From JASHUC01 sp035523875 (GTDB lineage Bacteria > Pseudomonadota > Gammaproteobacteria > Steroidobacterales > Steroidobacteraceae), in NCBI GenBank assembly GCA_035523875.1, contig DATKPY010000016.1, positions 62,001-126,000 of the forward strand: a stretch of DNA of 64,000 nt, in the 5' to 3' direction. The notes beneath the pieces are model-generated. The model was not told where the DNA came from, ran no database searches, and saw only the letters and a program-made list of their open reading frames with translations. A program made the translations under genes and the position numbers. Positions within the stretch are counted from its first letter, which is position 1. Every line of letters begins with the position of its first letter. Below, piece by piece: positions 37,951 to 46,435 of the stretch.

Positions 37951-38745
37951 TTATCGCGCATCGGCGCCGGATGCGCTGCGTCGCTCGCCGTGCGCGGCGA
38001 GCGCGCAGGACGGATCGAGCAGGAGCTCGGCTCCCGGGACCGACGAGCCCGCAAGCACGATGAATCCAGGTCCCTCCCGGAACTCGATCCCGGCAACCAG
38101 CATCGTGAAATGGCCCATCTCCTGCGCCGCGCCCGGCACACCGTCCGCGAGGAGCGCGAAGGGATTCCTGCGGAGCGTGCGCCCCATGATGCGGAGCGCA
38201 TGATAGCGCGAGCCGCGCAGCGTCATGGACGACCAGCTCGCCCCGATGCGGCTCTCCGCCGCGATGAGGGCGCTGCGGACGGCCGGCCGCACGCAGCTGA
38301 TGTGGATGTGCAGCTGATCCTGGCTGCGCGCCCGCATCGAGTTGACGGCGAGCCCCACGGCATCGCGCGGTACCGCATGGCCCACGGAGCGCACGAGCAC
38401 CCGCCGCTCCGTCCAGGCCGCCGCGAGGTAATTGAAGGCGTCCGGTGCACGCAGCTGCGGGCTTTCGATACCGCCGATGCTCGCGATCGGAATGAGCAAA
38501 TAATGCGCACCGCCCTTGATGTCCGCGAGCACCGCATAGCCGTCCGCGCCCGCACGGGAGCCGGGGAGCGTCACGCTCACGCACGGGCCGGGATCGCGCG
38601 CCTTCAGCCAATCCGGAACACATTGCTGCTGCACGATGCGGCGGAGCTGGTCCCGCGGCACGCCGTGCGCGCGGCAGGGTGCGCCGCCAAAGGCGAGCGT
38701 GCCGGCGCAGAGCGTCAGGAGTGCTCCACGGATGGCGGTCGTCAC
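37951..38745 (-). CDS. cdh: CDP-diacylglycerol pyrophosphatase, exported
   Basis: 264 residues from a GTG. It hydrolyses CDP-diacylglycerol to phosphatidate and CMP. A signal-like N-terminus (ALLTLCAGTLAFGGAPCRAHG) is followed by features that track E. coli Cdh: an N-terminal LRRIVQQQCVP, YLLIPIASIGGIESPQL, AVGLAVNSMRARSQDQLHIHISCVRP (HIT-like His triad region) and MGHFTMLVA. 39 bp upstream of pyrE on the same strand. Confidence 0.88.
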   Translation of the reverse strand: MTTAIRGALLTLCAGTLAFGGAPCRAHGVPRDQLRRIVQQQCVPDWLKARDPGPCVSVTLPGSRAGADGYAVLADIKGGAHYLLIPIASIGGIESPQLRAPDAFNYLAAAWTERRVLVRSVGHAVPRDAVGLAVNSMRARSQDQLHIHISCVRPAVRSALIAAESRIGASWSSMTLRGSRYHALRIMGRTLRRNPFALLADGVPGAAQEMGHFTMLVAGIEFREGPGFIVLAGSSVPGAELLLDPSCALAAHGERRSASGADAR

Positions 38746-38877
38746 GCGGGCAATTTAGATCGATCCCGTGGCAAATGCATGACTCGATCGGGCGCCCGCG
38801 ACCCGTGGCAGCACGCGGCGTTGACGGGAAAAATCGATCGGCGCTAGGGTGGCTGTCCCGCCGAGGCCGCCCCCGAT

Positions 38878-39405
38878 ATGTCACCCGAGTCTCCCGCGCC
38901 ATCGCATCCGTCCTTCCCACAGCGGCCGCTCGACCCGGGCGCGGAGGCGCTCATTCACGCGCTCGGGCTCGCGCCCCATCCCGAGGGCGGCTGGTTCCGC
39001 GAGCTGTATCGCTCATCCGCACGCGTCGCTGCACGGGGCAACGATCGCTCGGCGGTGACAACCATCTATTACCTGCTCGAGCGCCACCAGGTGAGCCGCT
39101 GGCATACGGTCGAGTCCGATGAGATCTGGCACTTCTACGCCGGTGCGGGGCTCGAGCTGCTCGCCTACGACCCGGCGAGCGAGCGTCTCACGAATTACCG
39201 GCTGGGCGCGCCCATCGACGCGCGGCCGGTCGCGGTGATTCCGGCCGGCACCTGGCAGGCCGCACGCAGCCTCGGGGCGTACTCGCTCGTCGGCTGCAGC
39301 GTGGCGCCGGGATTCGAGTTTGCGGATTTCCGCTTCGTGGCGGCGCGTCCCGATCACGCGCGGCACTTCGCCGAGCGCCTGCGGGGGCTCGAGAGCCTGC
39401 TGTGA
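38878..39405 (+). CDS. Cupin-5 (DUF985) family protein
   Basis: 175 residues with the family hallmark HPEGGWFRELYRS, TTIYYLLERHQVSRWH, DEIWHFYAG, LVGCSVAPGFEFADF. A single-domain cupin barrel of unknown biochemical role, about the usual length. 10 bp before purN and probably co-transcribed. The far N-terminal Ser/Pro-rich residues are probably disordered. Confidence 0.88.
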   Translation: MSPESPAPSHPSFPQRPLDPGAEALIHALGLAPHPEGGWFRELYRSSARVAARGNDRSAVTTIYYLLERHQVSRWHTVESDEIWHFYAGAGLELLAYDPASERLTNYRLGAPIDARPVAVIPAGTWQAARSLGAYSLVGCSVAPGFEFADFRFVAARPDHARHFAERLRGLESLL

Positions 39406-39415
39406 GCGGGGCGCC

Positions 39416-40024
39416 GTGAACATCGGCGTGCTCGCCTCGCACGAGGGTACGACGCTGCAGGCGGTGCTCGATGCCTGTGCCGCGGGCACGGTTCCCGCGC
39501 GCGTGGCGCTCGTCGTGAGCAACAACGCCGCATCGGGCGCGCTGCGCCGCGCGCGCCTGGCGAACATCCCCGCGCTGCACCTCTCGGGCCAGACCCACCC
39601 GCAGTCGACGAGCCTCGATCGCGCCATCGCGACTGCGCTCGAGCAGCACCACGTCGACCTGGTGCTGCTCGCGGGCTACATGAAGAAGCTGGGTCCGCTC
39701 ACGCTCGGGCGCTTCGGGGGACGCGTGATCAACACGCACCCGGCGCTTCTCCCCCGGCATGGCGGGCTGGGCCTGTACGGCTCGCGCGTGCATGCCGCCG
39801 TGCTCGCCGCCGGCGAGCGCGAGAGCGGGGCCACGATTCACCTGGTCGATGCCGACTACGACACCGGCCCGATCGTGGCGCAGGTGAGCGTGCCTGTCGC
39901 ACCGCAGGATACGGCCGAGACGCTCGCGGCACGCGTGCAGCGCGCCGAGCGCGAGCTCCTGGTCGGGGTGTTGCGCGATCTCGCAGCCGGGACGCGCCGC
40001 TTGCCCGCGCCCGGTGCGCGGTGA
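39416..40024 (+). CDS. purN: Phosphoribosylglycinamide formyltransferase family
   Basis: 202 residues from a GTG, PurN size. The formyltransferase catalytic triad residues are present: Asn/His in INTHPALLPRHGG and Asp in VDADYDTGPIV. The N-terminal loop reads VLASHEGTTLQAVL instead of the typical GNGSNLQ, so the substrate could be a related amine, but GAR is most likely. It uses 10-formyltetrahydrofolate in purine synthesis. No purM adjoins. Ends 4 bp from the bTHX gene on the other strand. Confidence 0.75.
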   Translation: MNIGVLASHEGTTLQAVLDACAAGTVPARVALVVSNNAASGALRRARLANIPALHLSGQTHPQSTSLDRAIATALEQHHVDLVLLAGYMKKLGPLTLGRFGGRVINTHPALLPRHGGLGLYGSRVHAAVLAAGERESGATIHLVDADYDTGPIVAQVSVPVAPQDTAETLAARVQRAERELLVGVLRDLAAGTRRLPAPGAR

Positions 40025-40028
40025 GGAG

Positions 40029-40139
40029 CTACCGCTTGGCGGCCCGCTTCTTCTTCTTGGCCGGGTCCTTCGCCCGAGTCTTGCCGAACGATCCCCGGTA
40101 GAGCTTTCCTCGCCGTGTCCTGCGATCACCCTTTCCCAT
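40029..40139 (-). CDS. 30S ribosomal protein bTHX
   Basis: 36 residues beginning MGKGDRRTRRGKLYRGSFGK and ending in a Lys/Arg-rich tail (KKKKRAAKR). The start MGKGD-x-[KR]-T-[RK]-R-G-K-x-[YW]-R-G-x-[YF]-G is the hallmark of the Thx/RPS31 family of small-subunit proteins. It probably binds at the head of the 30S subunit, as known for Thermus Thx. GGAG lies about 9 bp upstream of the ATG. At 111 bp it is easily missed by gene finders. Convergent with purN. Confidence 0.93.
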   Translation of the reverse strand: MGKGDRRTRRGKLYRGSFGKTRAKDPAKKKKRAAKR

Positions 40140-40564
40140 GCGCACTCGCTCCGACGGTTGAATTGCGGGCGGGGAGTCTAGCACCTGAGCGCGCGAGGGA
40201 CGGCGGGGCCCGGAGCCCCGGGGCGATGCGTTTCCGGGCGCGCATCATCCCGCCGGAACGGCATGATCCGGATCAGATTTCGCCCCAACTCGGGGCACTG
40301 GCCACGGTGTGATCAGCGTATCTTGTTTGGCGTTGCGCCTTAATGTAAGGTTCGGCGCGGCTCGTGACCTTTCCCTTTCCTGCCGCCTGCCGTTGCGTCA
40401 ACCGCGCTCGGCTCACGTGAGAAAAGCCGAATCGTTTTCGATCCAGGTGGCAGAGTGCCGCCGCCGATTCAACATTCGTTCGGCTGCCCCCCTGCCTTGA
40501 GTTTTGAGGATACCGCCGCGTTTTTTTTCGTTGCGGCACCGAGAGTTCGAGGAGCTTTCCTTTC
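40140..40564. other. 425-bp leader/intergenic region before the RRM gene
   Basis: GC drops noticeably after about 40310, and a run of eight T occurs at 40521-40528. Small hairpins are visible: GGGGC-CCGGA-GCCCC near 40206 and GCCCC-AACTC-GGGGC (40282-40296). A GCCGC/GCGGC pair (40515-40519 with 40533-40537) encloses the T run. This could be a long structured leader of the RRM mRNA. No clear promoter or gene found here. Confidence 0.4.
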
Positions 40565-40855
40565 ATGACGAGGATCTATGTCGGCAATCTGCCGTTCTCG
40601 ACCGATGAGAACGAGATTCGCACCCTGTTTTCCCAGCACGGCACCGTCGAATCCGTCAACGTGATCACCGATCGCGACACCGGACGGCCTCGCGGATTCG
40701 CGTTCGTCGAGATGCCCCGCGCCGATGCCTCCCGCGCCATTCAGAACCTGAACGGCAAGGAGCTCGGCGGGCGTCCGCTGCGCGTGAACGAGGCGCAGGA
40801 GCGCAGCGGCGGCGGCGGCGGGCCGCGCGGCGGCGGCGCCAACAAGCGCTGGTAA
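40565..40855 (+). CDS. Small glycine-tailed RNA-binding protein (single RRM)
   Basis: 96 residues. One RRM with RNP2 IYVGNL and RNP1 RGFAFVEM, followed by a short Gly/Arg tail. It matches the bacterial glycine-rich RNA-binding protein family (cyanobacterial Rbp-like, also common in proteobacteria), often cold-induced. AGGAG at 40550-40554 is 10 bp from the ATG. A strong intrinsic terminator follows at 40879, so the gene is probably monocistronic with a long leader. Confidence 0.9.
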   Translation: MTRIYVGNLPFSTDENEIRTLFSQHGTVESVNVITDRDTGRPRGFAFVEMPRADASRAIQNLNGKELGGRPLRVNEAQERSGGGGGPRGGGANKRW

Positions 40856-40878
40856 GCCGAGTCGGCTTGAGTTCGGAT

Positions 40879-40920
40879 GGGCCCTTCCGGCCGCAAGGTC
40901 GGAGGGGCTCTTTTTGTTTT
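40879..40920 (+). terminator. Rho-independent terminator after the RRM gene
   Basis: A 14-bp stem (40879-40892 with 40897-40910, including three G-U or equivalent wobble pairs), a GCAA tetraloop and a TTTTTGTTTT tract. It ends 24 bp after the RRM stop and stops readthrough toward the opposed oxidoreductase genes. Confidence 0.9.
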
Positions 40921-40931
40921 GGCGGCAGGCG

Positions 40932-41987
40932 CTACCGATAGCGGGCGAGAATCCTCTCGAGCGCCTTCGCGCCCGGGGAAAGCTTCTCGTACGGCAGCCG
41001 GTTGAGCGGCTCGTCGGGCGTGTGATTGACCTGATGGAACTCGTGTTGCGAGGGCTCGAGGTACAGCAGCCCCGTCAGGTACTCCCCGGCTCGCATGCGC
41101 TCCTGGACGTGTGACGCGGCGGCCGTGCGGTCCGTCGGATCGTGGCTTGCATCGAGCTTGCGCAGCACGATGCGGCTGCCGTCGTGCATCACGACCGGCA
41201 ATGCCTCCCCGGCCGCGTACTGCGCCGTGATCTCGCGCTCGAGCGGGATGAAGTCGACGTTGACGGCCGGCTCGTAGTGCTCGCGCGTGTAGAGGTAGCT
41301 CTTGGTCGAGCCCTCGTGGTCGTTGAACGTGACGCACGGGGAGAGCACATCGATGAGCGCGAATCCCTTGTGGCGCATCCCGGCCTGCAGCAGCGGCACC
41401 AGCTGCTCCTTGTCGCCCGAGAAGCTGCGCGCCACGAACGAGGCGCCGAGCGTCATCGCGAGCAGCACGGGATCGATCGGGGGCTGATAGTTCACCTCGC
41501 CCTTCTTCGCCTTGGTGCCGACATCCGCCGAGGCCGAGAACTGTCCCTTGGTGAGCCCATAGACGCCGTTGTTCTCGATGACGTAGAGCATGTCCAGGTT
41601 GCGGCGGATCGCGTGGCAGAACTGGCCGAGACCGATCGAGAGCGTATCGCCGTCCCCGGAGACTCCGATGAAGGTGAGCTCGCGGTTCGCGGCGCTCGCG
41701 CCGGTTGCGATCGAGGGCATGCGGCCGTGGACCGCATTGAAGCCGTGTCCGCCGCTCACGAAGTACGCCGTGGTCTTCGACGAGCAACCGATGCCGGAGA
41801 GCTTCACCACGCTCTGCGGCGCGAGCGCGAGCCCCCAGCAGGCCTCGACCAGCGCCGCGGTGATCGAATCGTGGCCGCAGCCCGCGCAAAGCGTCGAGAG
41901 CGCGCCCTCGTAGTCGCGGCGCGTGAGGCCGAGTGCGTTCTTCGGCAGCCCCGGGTGGTGGATCTTCGGTTTTGCGATGTAGGTCAT
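40932..41987 (-). CDS. 2-oxoacid:ferredoxin oxidoreductase, beta (TPP-binding) subunit
   Basis: 351 residues from the ATG at 41987. CAGCGHDSI binds TPP/cluster in the KorB/OforB family, GIGCSSKTTAYF follows, and the TPP motif is GVSGDGDTLSIG to ENNGVYG. It would oxidise 2-oxoglutarate or other 2-oxoacids to an acyl-CoA with reduced ferredoxin. Frame-open sequence upstream (to 42689) overlaps the alpha subunit gene and is not part of this protein. 19 bp after the alpha subunit gene. Confidence 0.9.
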   Translation of the reverse strand: MTYIAKPKIHHPGLPKNALGLTRRDYEGALSTLCAGCGHDSITAALVEACWGLALAPQSVVKLSGIGCSSKTTAYFVSGGHGFNAVHGRMPSIATGASAANRELTFIGVSGDGDTLSIGLGQFCHAIRRNLDMLYVIENNGVYGLTKGQFSASADVGTKAKKGEVNYQPPIDPVLLAMTLGASFVARSFSGDKEQLVPLLQAGMRHKGFALIDVLSPCVTFNDHEGSTKSYLYTREHYEPAVNVDFIPLEREITAQYAAGEALPVVMHDGSRIVLRKLDASHDPTDRTAAASHVQERMRAGEYLTGLLYLEPSQHEFHQVNHTPDEPLNRLPYEKLSPGAKALERILARYR

Positions 41988-42006
41988 GAGGTTTTCCGCT
42001 CGCCGC

Positions 42007-43911
42007 TCAGCGTCCCGCGCCCCTGCGCCCGCGCTCGCCCGCGGCTGCGGACGGCTGCTCGGCGGCCGTTGCACCCGGGCGCTCCCCCTGCCCGCGCAGC
42101 TCCGCGAGCACCCCCTCGACGATGAAGCTCGAGGAGATGGGCAGCCCGTTGTAATGGGTGAGCGAGTGCAGCGCCGTCTTCTCGACCGGCGTTTCGAGCG
42201 TGAGGAGCGAGCGGAGCTGCGCATCGCGGTTCTGCTCCACGACGAAGTTGAGCCGGTGTGCCGCGAGGAATTCGCGCACCTCCTCACCGAACGGGAACGC
42301 CCGCACACGCATGTAGTCGAGGCGCACGCCCTCGCGCTTGAGCACATGGAGCGCCTCGCGGATCGCACCGTCGCAGCTCCCGACCGAGACGAGCGCGGCC
42401 TCGGCGCCGGATTCGCTCTCGACCACGGGCTTCGGCACGAGCTCGGAGGCGGTGTGCCATTTCTTGAGCAGCCGGTCGAGAACGATCTGATATTCGACGG
42501 CATCCTCGGTATACGCGCCGTACTGCGTGTGCCCGGAGCCGCGCGTGAAGTAGGCGGCCTTGGGGTCGACGCCCGGGAACGTCCGAGCGGCAATGCCGTC
42601 GCCGTCGCGATCGAGGAAGCGATAAAACTTCTCGATCTTCTCGAGCTCGGCCTTGCCAAGCACCTTGCCGCGGTCCGGTCGGTACGCATCGTCCCACTTG
42701 AGGTCGCGGCACATCCAGTCGTTCATGCCGATGTCGAGATCCGAGAGCACGATCACGGGCGTCTGCAGGCGCTCGGCGAGATCGAACGCCTGCGCCGCGA
42801 GGTAGAAGCACTCCTCCGGGTTCGACGGGTACAGACACACGTGCCGGGTGTCGCCGTGAGAGGCATAGGCACAGGCGAGAATGTCGCCCTGCTGCGTGCG
42901 CGTCGGCATGCCGGTGGAAGGCCCCACGCGCTGGATGTCGAACAGCACCGCGGGAATCTCGGCGTAGTAAGCGAGCCCCAGGAACTCGTTCATGAGCGAG
43001 ATGCCGGGCCCGGAGGTGGCGGTGAACGCGCGCGCGCCGTTCCAGGACGCCCCGATCACCATGCCGATGGCGGCGAGCTCGTCCTCGGCCTGGATGAACG
43101 CGAAGTTCTTCCGTCCGGTCTCGGGATCGGTACGCAGCCGGTCACAGAAGGACTTGAATGCGTCCATGAGCGAGGTGGACGGCGTGATCGGATACCAGGC
43201 GGCGACCGTGGCACCCGCGTACACGCAGCCGAGGGCGGCAGCCGTATTGCCATCGATCATGACGTGGCCGGCGGTGGCGCTCATCTTCGCGACGCGCAGC
43301 GGCAGCGGGCACGGCAGATGCGCCTTCGCGTAGTCGTAGCCGAGCTCGATCGCACGCATGTTGCTGTCGATCAACTGCTGCTTCTTGCCGTAGGTCTCGG
43401 CGAGGAGCGTGCGGATCGCCTCGAGGTCGAGGTCGAGGAGCGCCGCGAGCACCCCCGCGTAGCAGATGTTCTTCATCAGGATGCGCGTGCGCACGCCGCT
43501 GAAGCTCTCGTTGCAGAGCTGCGCGAGCGGCACTCCGAGCACGGTGATGTCCTCGCGCTTCAAGAGCGCAGGGCGCGGCCAGGTCGAGTCGTAGATGAGG
43601 TAGCCGCCCGGGGCAACTTCCTTCACGTCGCGCGAGTACGTCTCGGCGTTCATCGCCACCATCACATCGACGCGGCCCGAGCGGGCGACGTAGCCGTCCT
43701 TCGACACCCGTATCTCGTACCAGGTGGGCAGGCCCTGGATGTTCGAGGGGAAGTAATTCTTGCCCATCACCGGAATGCCGCTGCGGAAGATGGACTTCAT
43801 GAGCAGCGTATTCGCGCTCGCCGAGCCCGTGCCGTTGACGGTGGCGATCTTGATGACGAAATCGTTGAGGCGTTCGGCGCGCTCGGCGGCGCTTGGCTCA
43901 CGTTGAGGCAT
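42007..43911 (-). CDS. 2-oxoacid:ferredoxin oxidoreductase, fused gamma-alpha subunit
   Basis: 634 residues. The N-terminal about 200 residues form the gamma domain (IKIATVNGTGSASANTLLMKS, GLPTWYEIRVS), then the alpha domain follows: GCVYAGATVAAWYPITPSTSLMD, with the conserved PITPS, and a C-terminal transketolase-like part. The fused gamma-alpha architecture matches KorA/OforA of aerobic bacteria. A disordered Ala/Gly/Arg tail ends the protein. Second of three minus-strand genes, 75 bp after the flavoprotein gene. Confidence 0.9.
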   Translation of the reverse strand: MPQREPSAAERAERLNDFVIKIATVNGTGSASANTLLMKSIFRSGIPVMGKNYFPSNIQGLPTWYEIRVSKDGYVARSGRVDVMVAMNAETYSRDVKEVAPGGYLIYDSTWPRPALLKREDITVLGVPLAQLCNESFSGVRTRILMKNICYAGVLAALLDLDLEAIRTLLAETYGKKQQLIDSNMRAIELGYDYAKAHLPCPLPLRVAKMSATAGHVMIDGNTAAALGCVYAGATVAAWYPITPSTSLMDAFKSFCDRLRTDPETGRKNFAFIQAEDELAAIGMVIGASWNGARAFTATSGPGISLMNEFLGLAYYAEIPAVLFDIQRVGPSTGMPTRTQQGDILACAYASHGDTRHVCLYPSNPEECFYLAAQAFDLAERLQTPVIVLSDLDIGMNDWMCRDLKWDDAYRPDRGKVLGKAELEKIEKFYRFLDRDGDGIAARTFPGVDPKAAYFTRGSGHTQYGAYTEDAVEYQIVLDRLLKKWHTASELVPKPVVESESGAEAALVSVGSCDGAIREALHVLKREGVRLDYMRVRAFPFGEEVREFLAAHRLNFVVEQNRDAQLRSLLTLETPVEKTALHSLTHYNGLPISSSFIVEGVLAELRGQGERPGATAAEQPSAAAGERGRRGAGR

Positions 43912-43986
43912 GGGGGTGGTGCGGTCCTGGGATCGGGTGTCGGAAAGCGGTCGCGGCGGGACGGTGCGCGGTGTCGCACGCGGGCC

Positions 43987-45798
43987 TCAGGCGATCTTCG
44001 GCTCCTTGTCGGCCGCGGCGCTCGCCTCGTCGGCCACCTGCGGCCAAAGCACGTGCGACTTCTGCATGTCCCACGCGGCCGTCGGGCAGCGCTCGGCGCA
44101 CAGTCCGCAATGCACGCAGAGGTCCTCGTCCTTGACCATGACGCGACCGGTCTGTGCGAGCGGGGCGGAGACATAGAGCGGCTGGGTGAGATTCTTGGCC
44201 GGCGCCTTCAGGCGGCCGCGCAGGTCCGGCTGCTCGCCGTTGTGCGTGATCGTCAGGCAGTCGACCGGGCAGATATCGATGCAGGCGTCGCACTCGATGC
44301 ACAGCTTCGGCGCGAAGACGGTCTGCACGTCGCAGTTGAGGCAGCGCTGCACCTCGGAGGCGGTCTGCTCGGCAGTGAAGCCGAGCTCCACCTCGATGTT
44401 GAGTTTCTTGAACCGCTCCTTGAGCGAGACGTGCGGCATCAGCCGCCGCTCGACGGGCGAGTAGTCGTTCGCGTAGGACCACTCGTGCATGCCCATCTTG
44501 CGGCTCTGCAGATCGAGCCCGGGGGCGAGGCGCTCCGCGACCGGCTCCCCGCGGCAGTGCTTGTGGATCGAGATCGCGGCTTGGTGCCCATGCTCGACGG
44601 CCCAGATGATGTTCTTCGGGCCAAACGCAGCGTCGCCGCCGAAGAACACCCCGGGACGGCTCGACTGGAAGGTGGTCTTGTCGACGACCGGCACGTTCCA
44701 CTTGTCGAAATCGATGCCGAGATCGCGCTCGATCCACGGGAAGGCGTTCTCTTGCCCGATCGCGAGAATCACATCGTCGGCGGGCAGGAACTCCTCGCCC
44801 GCGTGGCGCTCGGCGGTGATGCGCCCGCGCGCGTCGACCTCGTACTCCATGCGCTCGAAGATCATGCCGGCGAGCTTGCCGCTCTCCACCACGAAGGACC
44901 TGGGCGCGCGATTGACGATGATCTCGACGCTTTCCTCCTCGGCGTCCTCGAGCTCCCAGTCGGAAGCCTTGAAAAAGCCGCGCGGCTTGCGCGCCATCAC
45001 CTTGACGCTCTTCGCTCCGAGCCTGAGCGAGGTGCGGCAGCAGTCCATCGCGGTGTTACCGACGCCGATGATCAGCACCCGCTCGCCGATACGATCGAGA
45101 TGGCCGAACGCGACCGACTCGAGCCAGGCGATGCCGATGTGGATGTTCGCGGCGGCTTCCCGGCGCCCCGGCAGCTCGAGATTCTTGCCGTGCGGCGCGC
45201 CGCTGCCGACGAAGACCGCATCGTAGCCCTGCGCGAGGAGCCCCTTGAGGCTCGTGATCGGATGGTTGAGGCGCAGGTCGACACCCATGTCGAGGATCAT
45301 CCCGATCTCCTCGGCGAGCACGGGGCTCGGCAGCCGGAACGAGGGGATGTTGGTGCGCATGAGCCCACCGGGCTCCCCGTACTGCTCGAAGATCGTGACC
45401 TCGTAGCCGAGCGGCAGCAGGTCGTTCGCGACCGTGAGCGAGGCGCAGCCCGCGCCGATGCACGCGATGCGCTTGCCGTTCTTCACCTTGGGGATCCGCG
45501 GCAGACGCCCCTTCACGTCGTCGCGATGATCGGCGGCGACGCGCTTCAGGCGGCAGATCGCGACCGGCTTCGACTCGACGCGCCCGCGCCGGCATGCCGG
45601 CTCGCAGGGACGGTCGCAGACCCGGCCGAGGATGCCGGGAAAGACGTTCGACTGGCGATTCACCATGTAGGCGTCGGTGAACCGGCCCTGGGCGATCAGG
45701 CGGATGTATTCGGGAACGTCGGTGTGGGCTGGGCAGGCCCACTGGCAGTCGACCACGCGATGGTAGTAGTCGGGGTGGGAAGTGTCTGTCGGTTGCAT
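43987..45798 (-). CDS. GltD-like FAD/NAD(P)-dependent iron-sulfur oxidoreductase with two C-terminal [4Fe-4S] motifs
   Basis: 603 residues. N-terminal Fer4_20 cysteines (DCQWACPAHTDVPE, VCDRPCEPACRRG), FAD-binding Rossmann (CIGAGCASLTVANDLLPLGYEV) and NAD(P)-binding Rossmann (VLIIGVGNTAMDCCRT). C-terminal ferredoxin motifs are CIECDACIDICPVDC and CVHCGLCAERCP. It probably passes electrons between the 2-oxoacid oxidoreductase (next genes) and NAD(P), in place of a separate ferredoxin:NADP reductase. Related to glutamate synthase small subunit, but no gltB is present. First of the three-gene operon. Confidence 0.88.
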   Translation of the reverse strand: MQPTDTSHPDYYHRVVDCQWACPAHTDVPEYIRLIAQGRFTDAYMVNRQSNVFPGILGRVCDRPCEPACRRGRVESKPVAICRLKRVAADHRDDVKGRLPRIPKVKNGKRIACIGAGCASLTVANDLLPLGYEVTIFEQYGEPGGLMRTNIPSFRLPSPVLAEEIGMILDMGVDLRLNHPITSLKGLLAQGYDAVFVGSGAPHGKNLELPGRREAAANIHIGIAWLESVAFGHLDRIGERVLIIGVGNTAMDCCRTSLRLGAKSVKVMARKPRGFFKASDWELEDAEEESVEIIVNRAPRSFVVESGKLAGMIFERMEYEVDARGRITAERHAGEEFLPADDVILAIGQENAFPWIERDLGIDFDKWNVPVVDKTTFQSSRPGVFFGGDAAFGPKNIIWAVEHGHQAAISIHKHCRGEPVAERLAPGLDLQSRKMGMHEWSYANDYSPVERRLMPHVSLKERFKKLNIEVELGFTAEQTASEVQRCLNCDVQTVFAPKLCIECDACIDICPVDCLTITHNGEQPDLRGRLKAPAKNLTQPLYVSAPLAQTGRVMVKDEDLCVHCGLCAERCPTAAWDMQKSHVLWPQVADEASAAADKEPKIA

Positions 45799-45847
45799 GG
45801 AGTCGAAGGCTTCGACCGTGCGGCCCCGCGATAGTGCAGGGGGTGTG

Positions 45848-45853
45848 AGTATA
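45848..45853 (-). promoter_or_regulatory. Candidate -10 element for the flavoprotein/2-oxoacid oxidoreductase operon
   Basis: Minus strand TATACT about 50 bp upstream of the ATG, preceded by TCTAA. No matching -35 box is clear at 17 bp. A perfect TCGAA-GGC-TTCGA repeat lies in the expected leader (45803-45815). Confidence 0.3.
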
Positions 45854-46009
45854 TTAGAGTCCGGCCGTGATCTTGCATTGCACCGTTTGTGACAGCGCTC
45901 GCATGATCTCGGCGTGCCGGCGCCGCGAGCCGCCGCGGGCTGTATTTATATCCAGGCACGTGAGTCCGCGGCAAAATCGAGGGACGCCCGGCGCCGTATA
46001 CTCATTTCG

Positions 46010-46393
46010 ATGTCCGACCCGACTGCCACGGAGATCAAGCTGCGTACGCGCTCGCACGTGCTCGAGGTCGCGTTCGCCGACGGGCAGCGCTTCGAGCTGC
46101 CCTTCGAGTACCTGCGGGTCTACTCCCCCTCGGCCGAGGTGAAGGGCCACGGACCGGGCGAGGGTGCGCTCGTGACGGGCAAGGAGAACGTGGGAATCCG
46201 TGCCGTCGAGCCGGTCGGACAGTACGCCGTGAAGCTCGTGTTCGACGACGGTCACGATACCGGGCTTTACACGTGGAAGTACCTGTACGAGCTCGGACGC
46301 GAGCGGCCCGGCAGATGGGCGGCATACCAGGCGCGCTGCGCCGCGGCGGCCGCGGCGGCCGCGTCCTCGAGGCCCCCCGGACGGGTTCCGTGA
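46010..46393 (+). CDS. DUF971 family protein
   Basis: 127 residues. The family (gamma-butyrobetaine-hydroxylase N-terminal-like) pattern is clear: EIKLRTRSHVLEVAFADGQRFELPFEYLRVYSPSAEVKGHG, VGIRAVEPVGQYAVKLVFDDGHDTGLYTWKYL. It often lies next to ubiE in proteobacteria, as here. TATACT at 45997-46002 is only 7 bp from the ATG, which would give a leaderless or nearly leaderless mRNA. The Ala-rich C-terminus is low complexity. Confidence 0.88.
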   Translation: MSDPTATEIKLRTRSHVLEVAFADGQRFELPFEYLRVYSPSAEVKGHGPGEGALVTGKENVGIRAVEPVGQYAVKLVFDDGHDTGLYTWKYLYELGRERPGRWAAYQARCAAAAAAAASSRPPGRVP

Positions 46394-46404
46394 CGAGCGG
46401 AGAT

Positions 46405-46435
46405 AAAAAAACGGCCGAGCGCGCAAGCTCGGCCG
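46405..46435 (-). terminator. Intrinsic terminator active on the minus strand
   Basis: Perfect 9-bp stem (46412-46420 with 46427-46435), loop of 6 nt, followed on the minus strand by seven T (46411-46405). On the plus strand the stem is followed by CAATTCTT, a poor U tract, so it would terminate DUF971 transcripts only weakly. Confidence 0.75.

Noticed and set aside
40282..40296. GCCCC-AACTC-GGGGC hairpin as a terminator
   Set aside because: The stem is only 5 bp with no T tract on either strand, unlike the clear terminator at 40879.
40273..40566. A 97-codon minus-strand frame in the RRM leader
   Set aside because: No family resemblance, no ribosome-binding site of note, and it lies in a region better explained as the leader of the RRM mRNA.
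41986..45834. A 1282-codon open frame on the plus strand across the oxidoreductase genes
   Set aside because: It lies opposite three well-supported minus-strand genes with conserved cofactor motifs; long antisense frames are expected in GC-rich DNA with strong third-position bias. Its translation has no recognisable domain.
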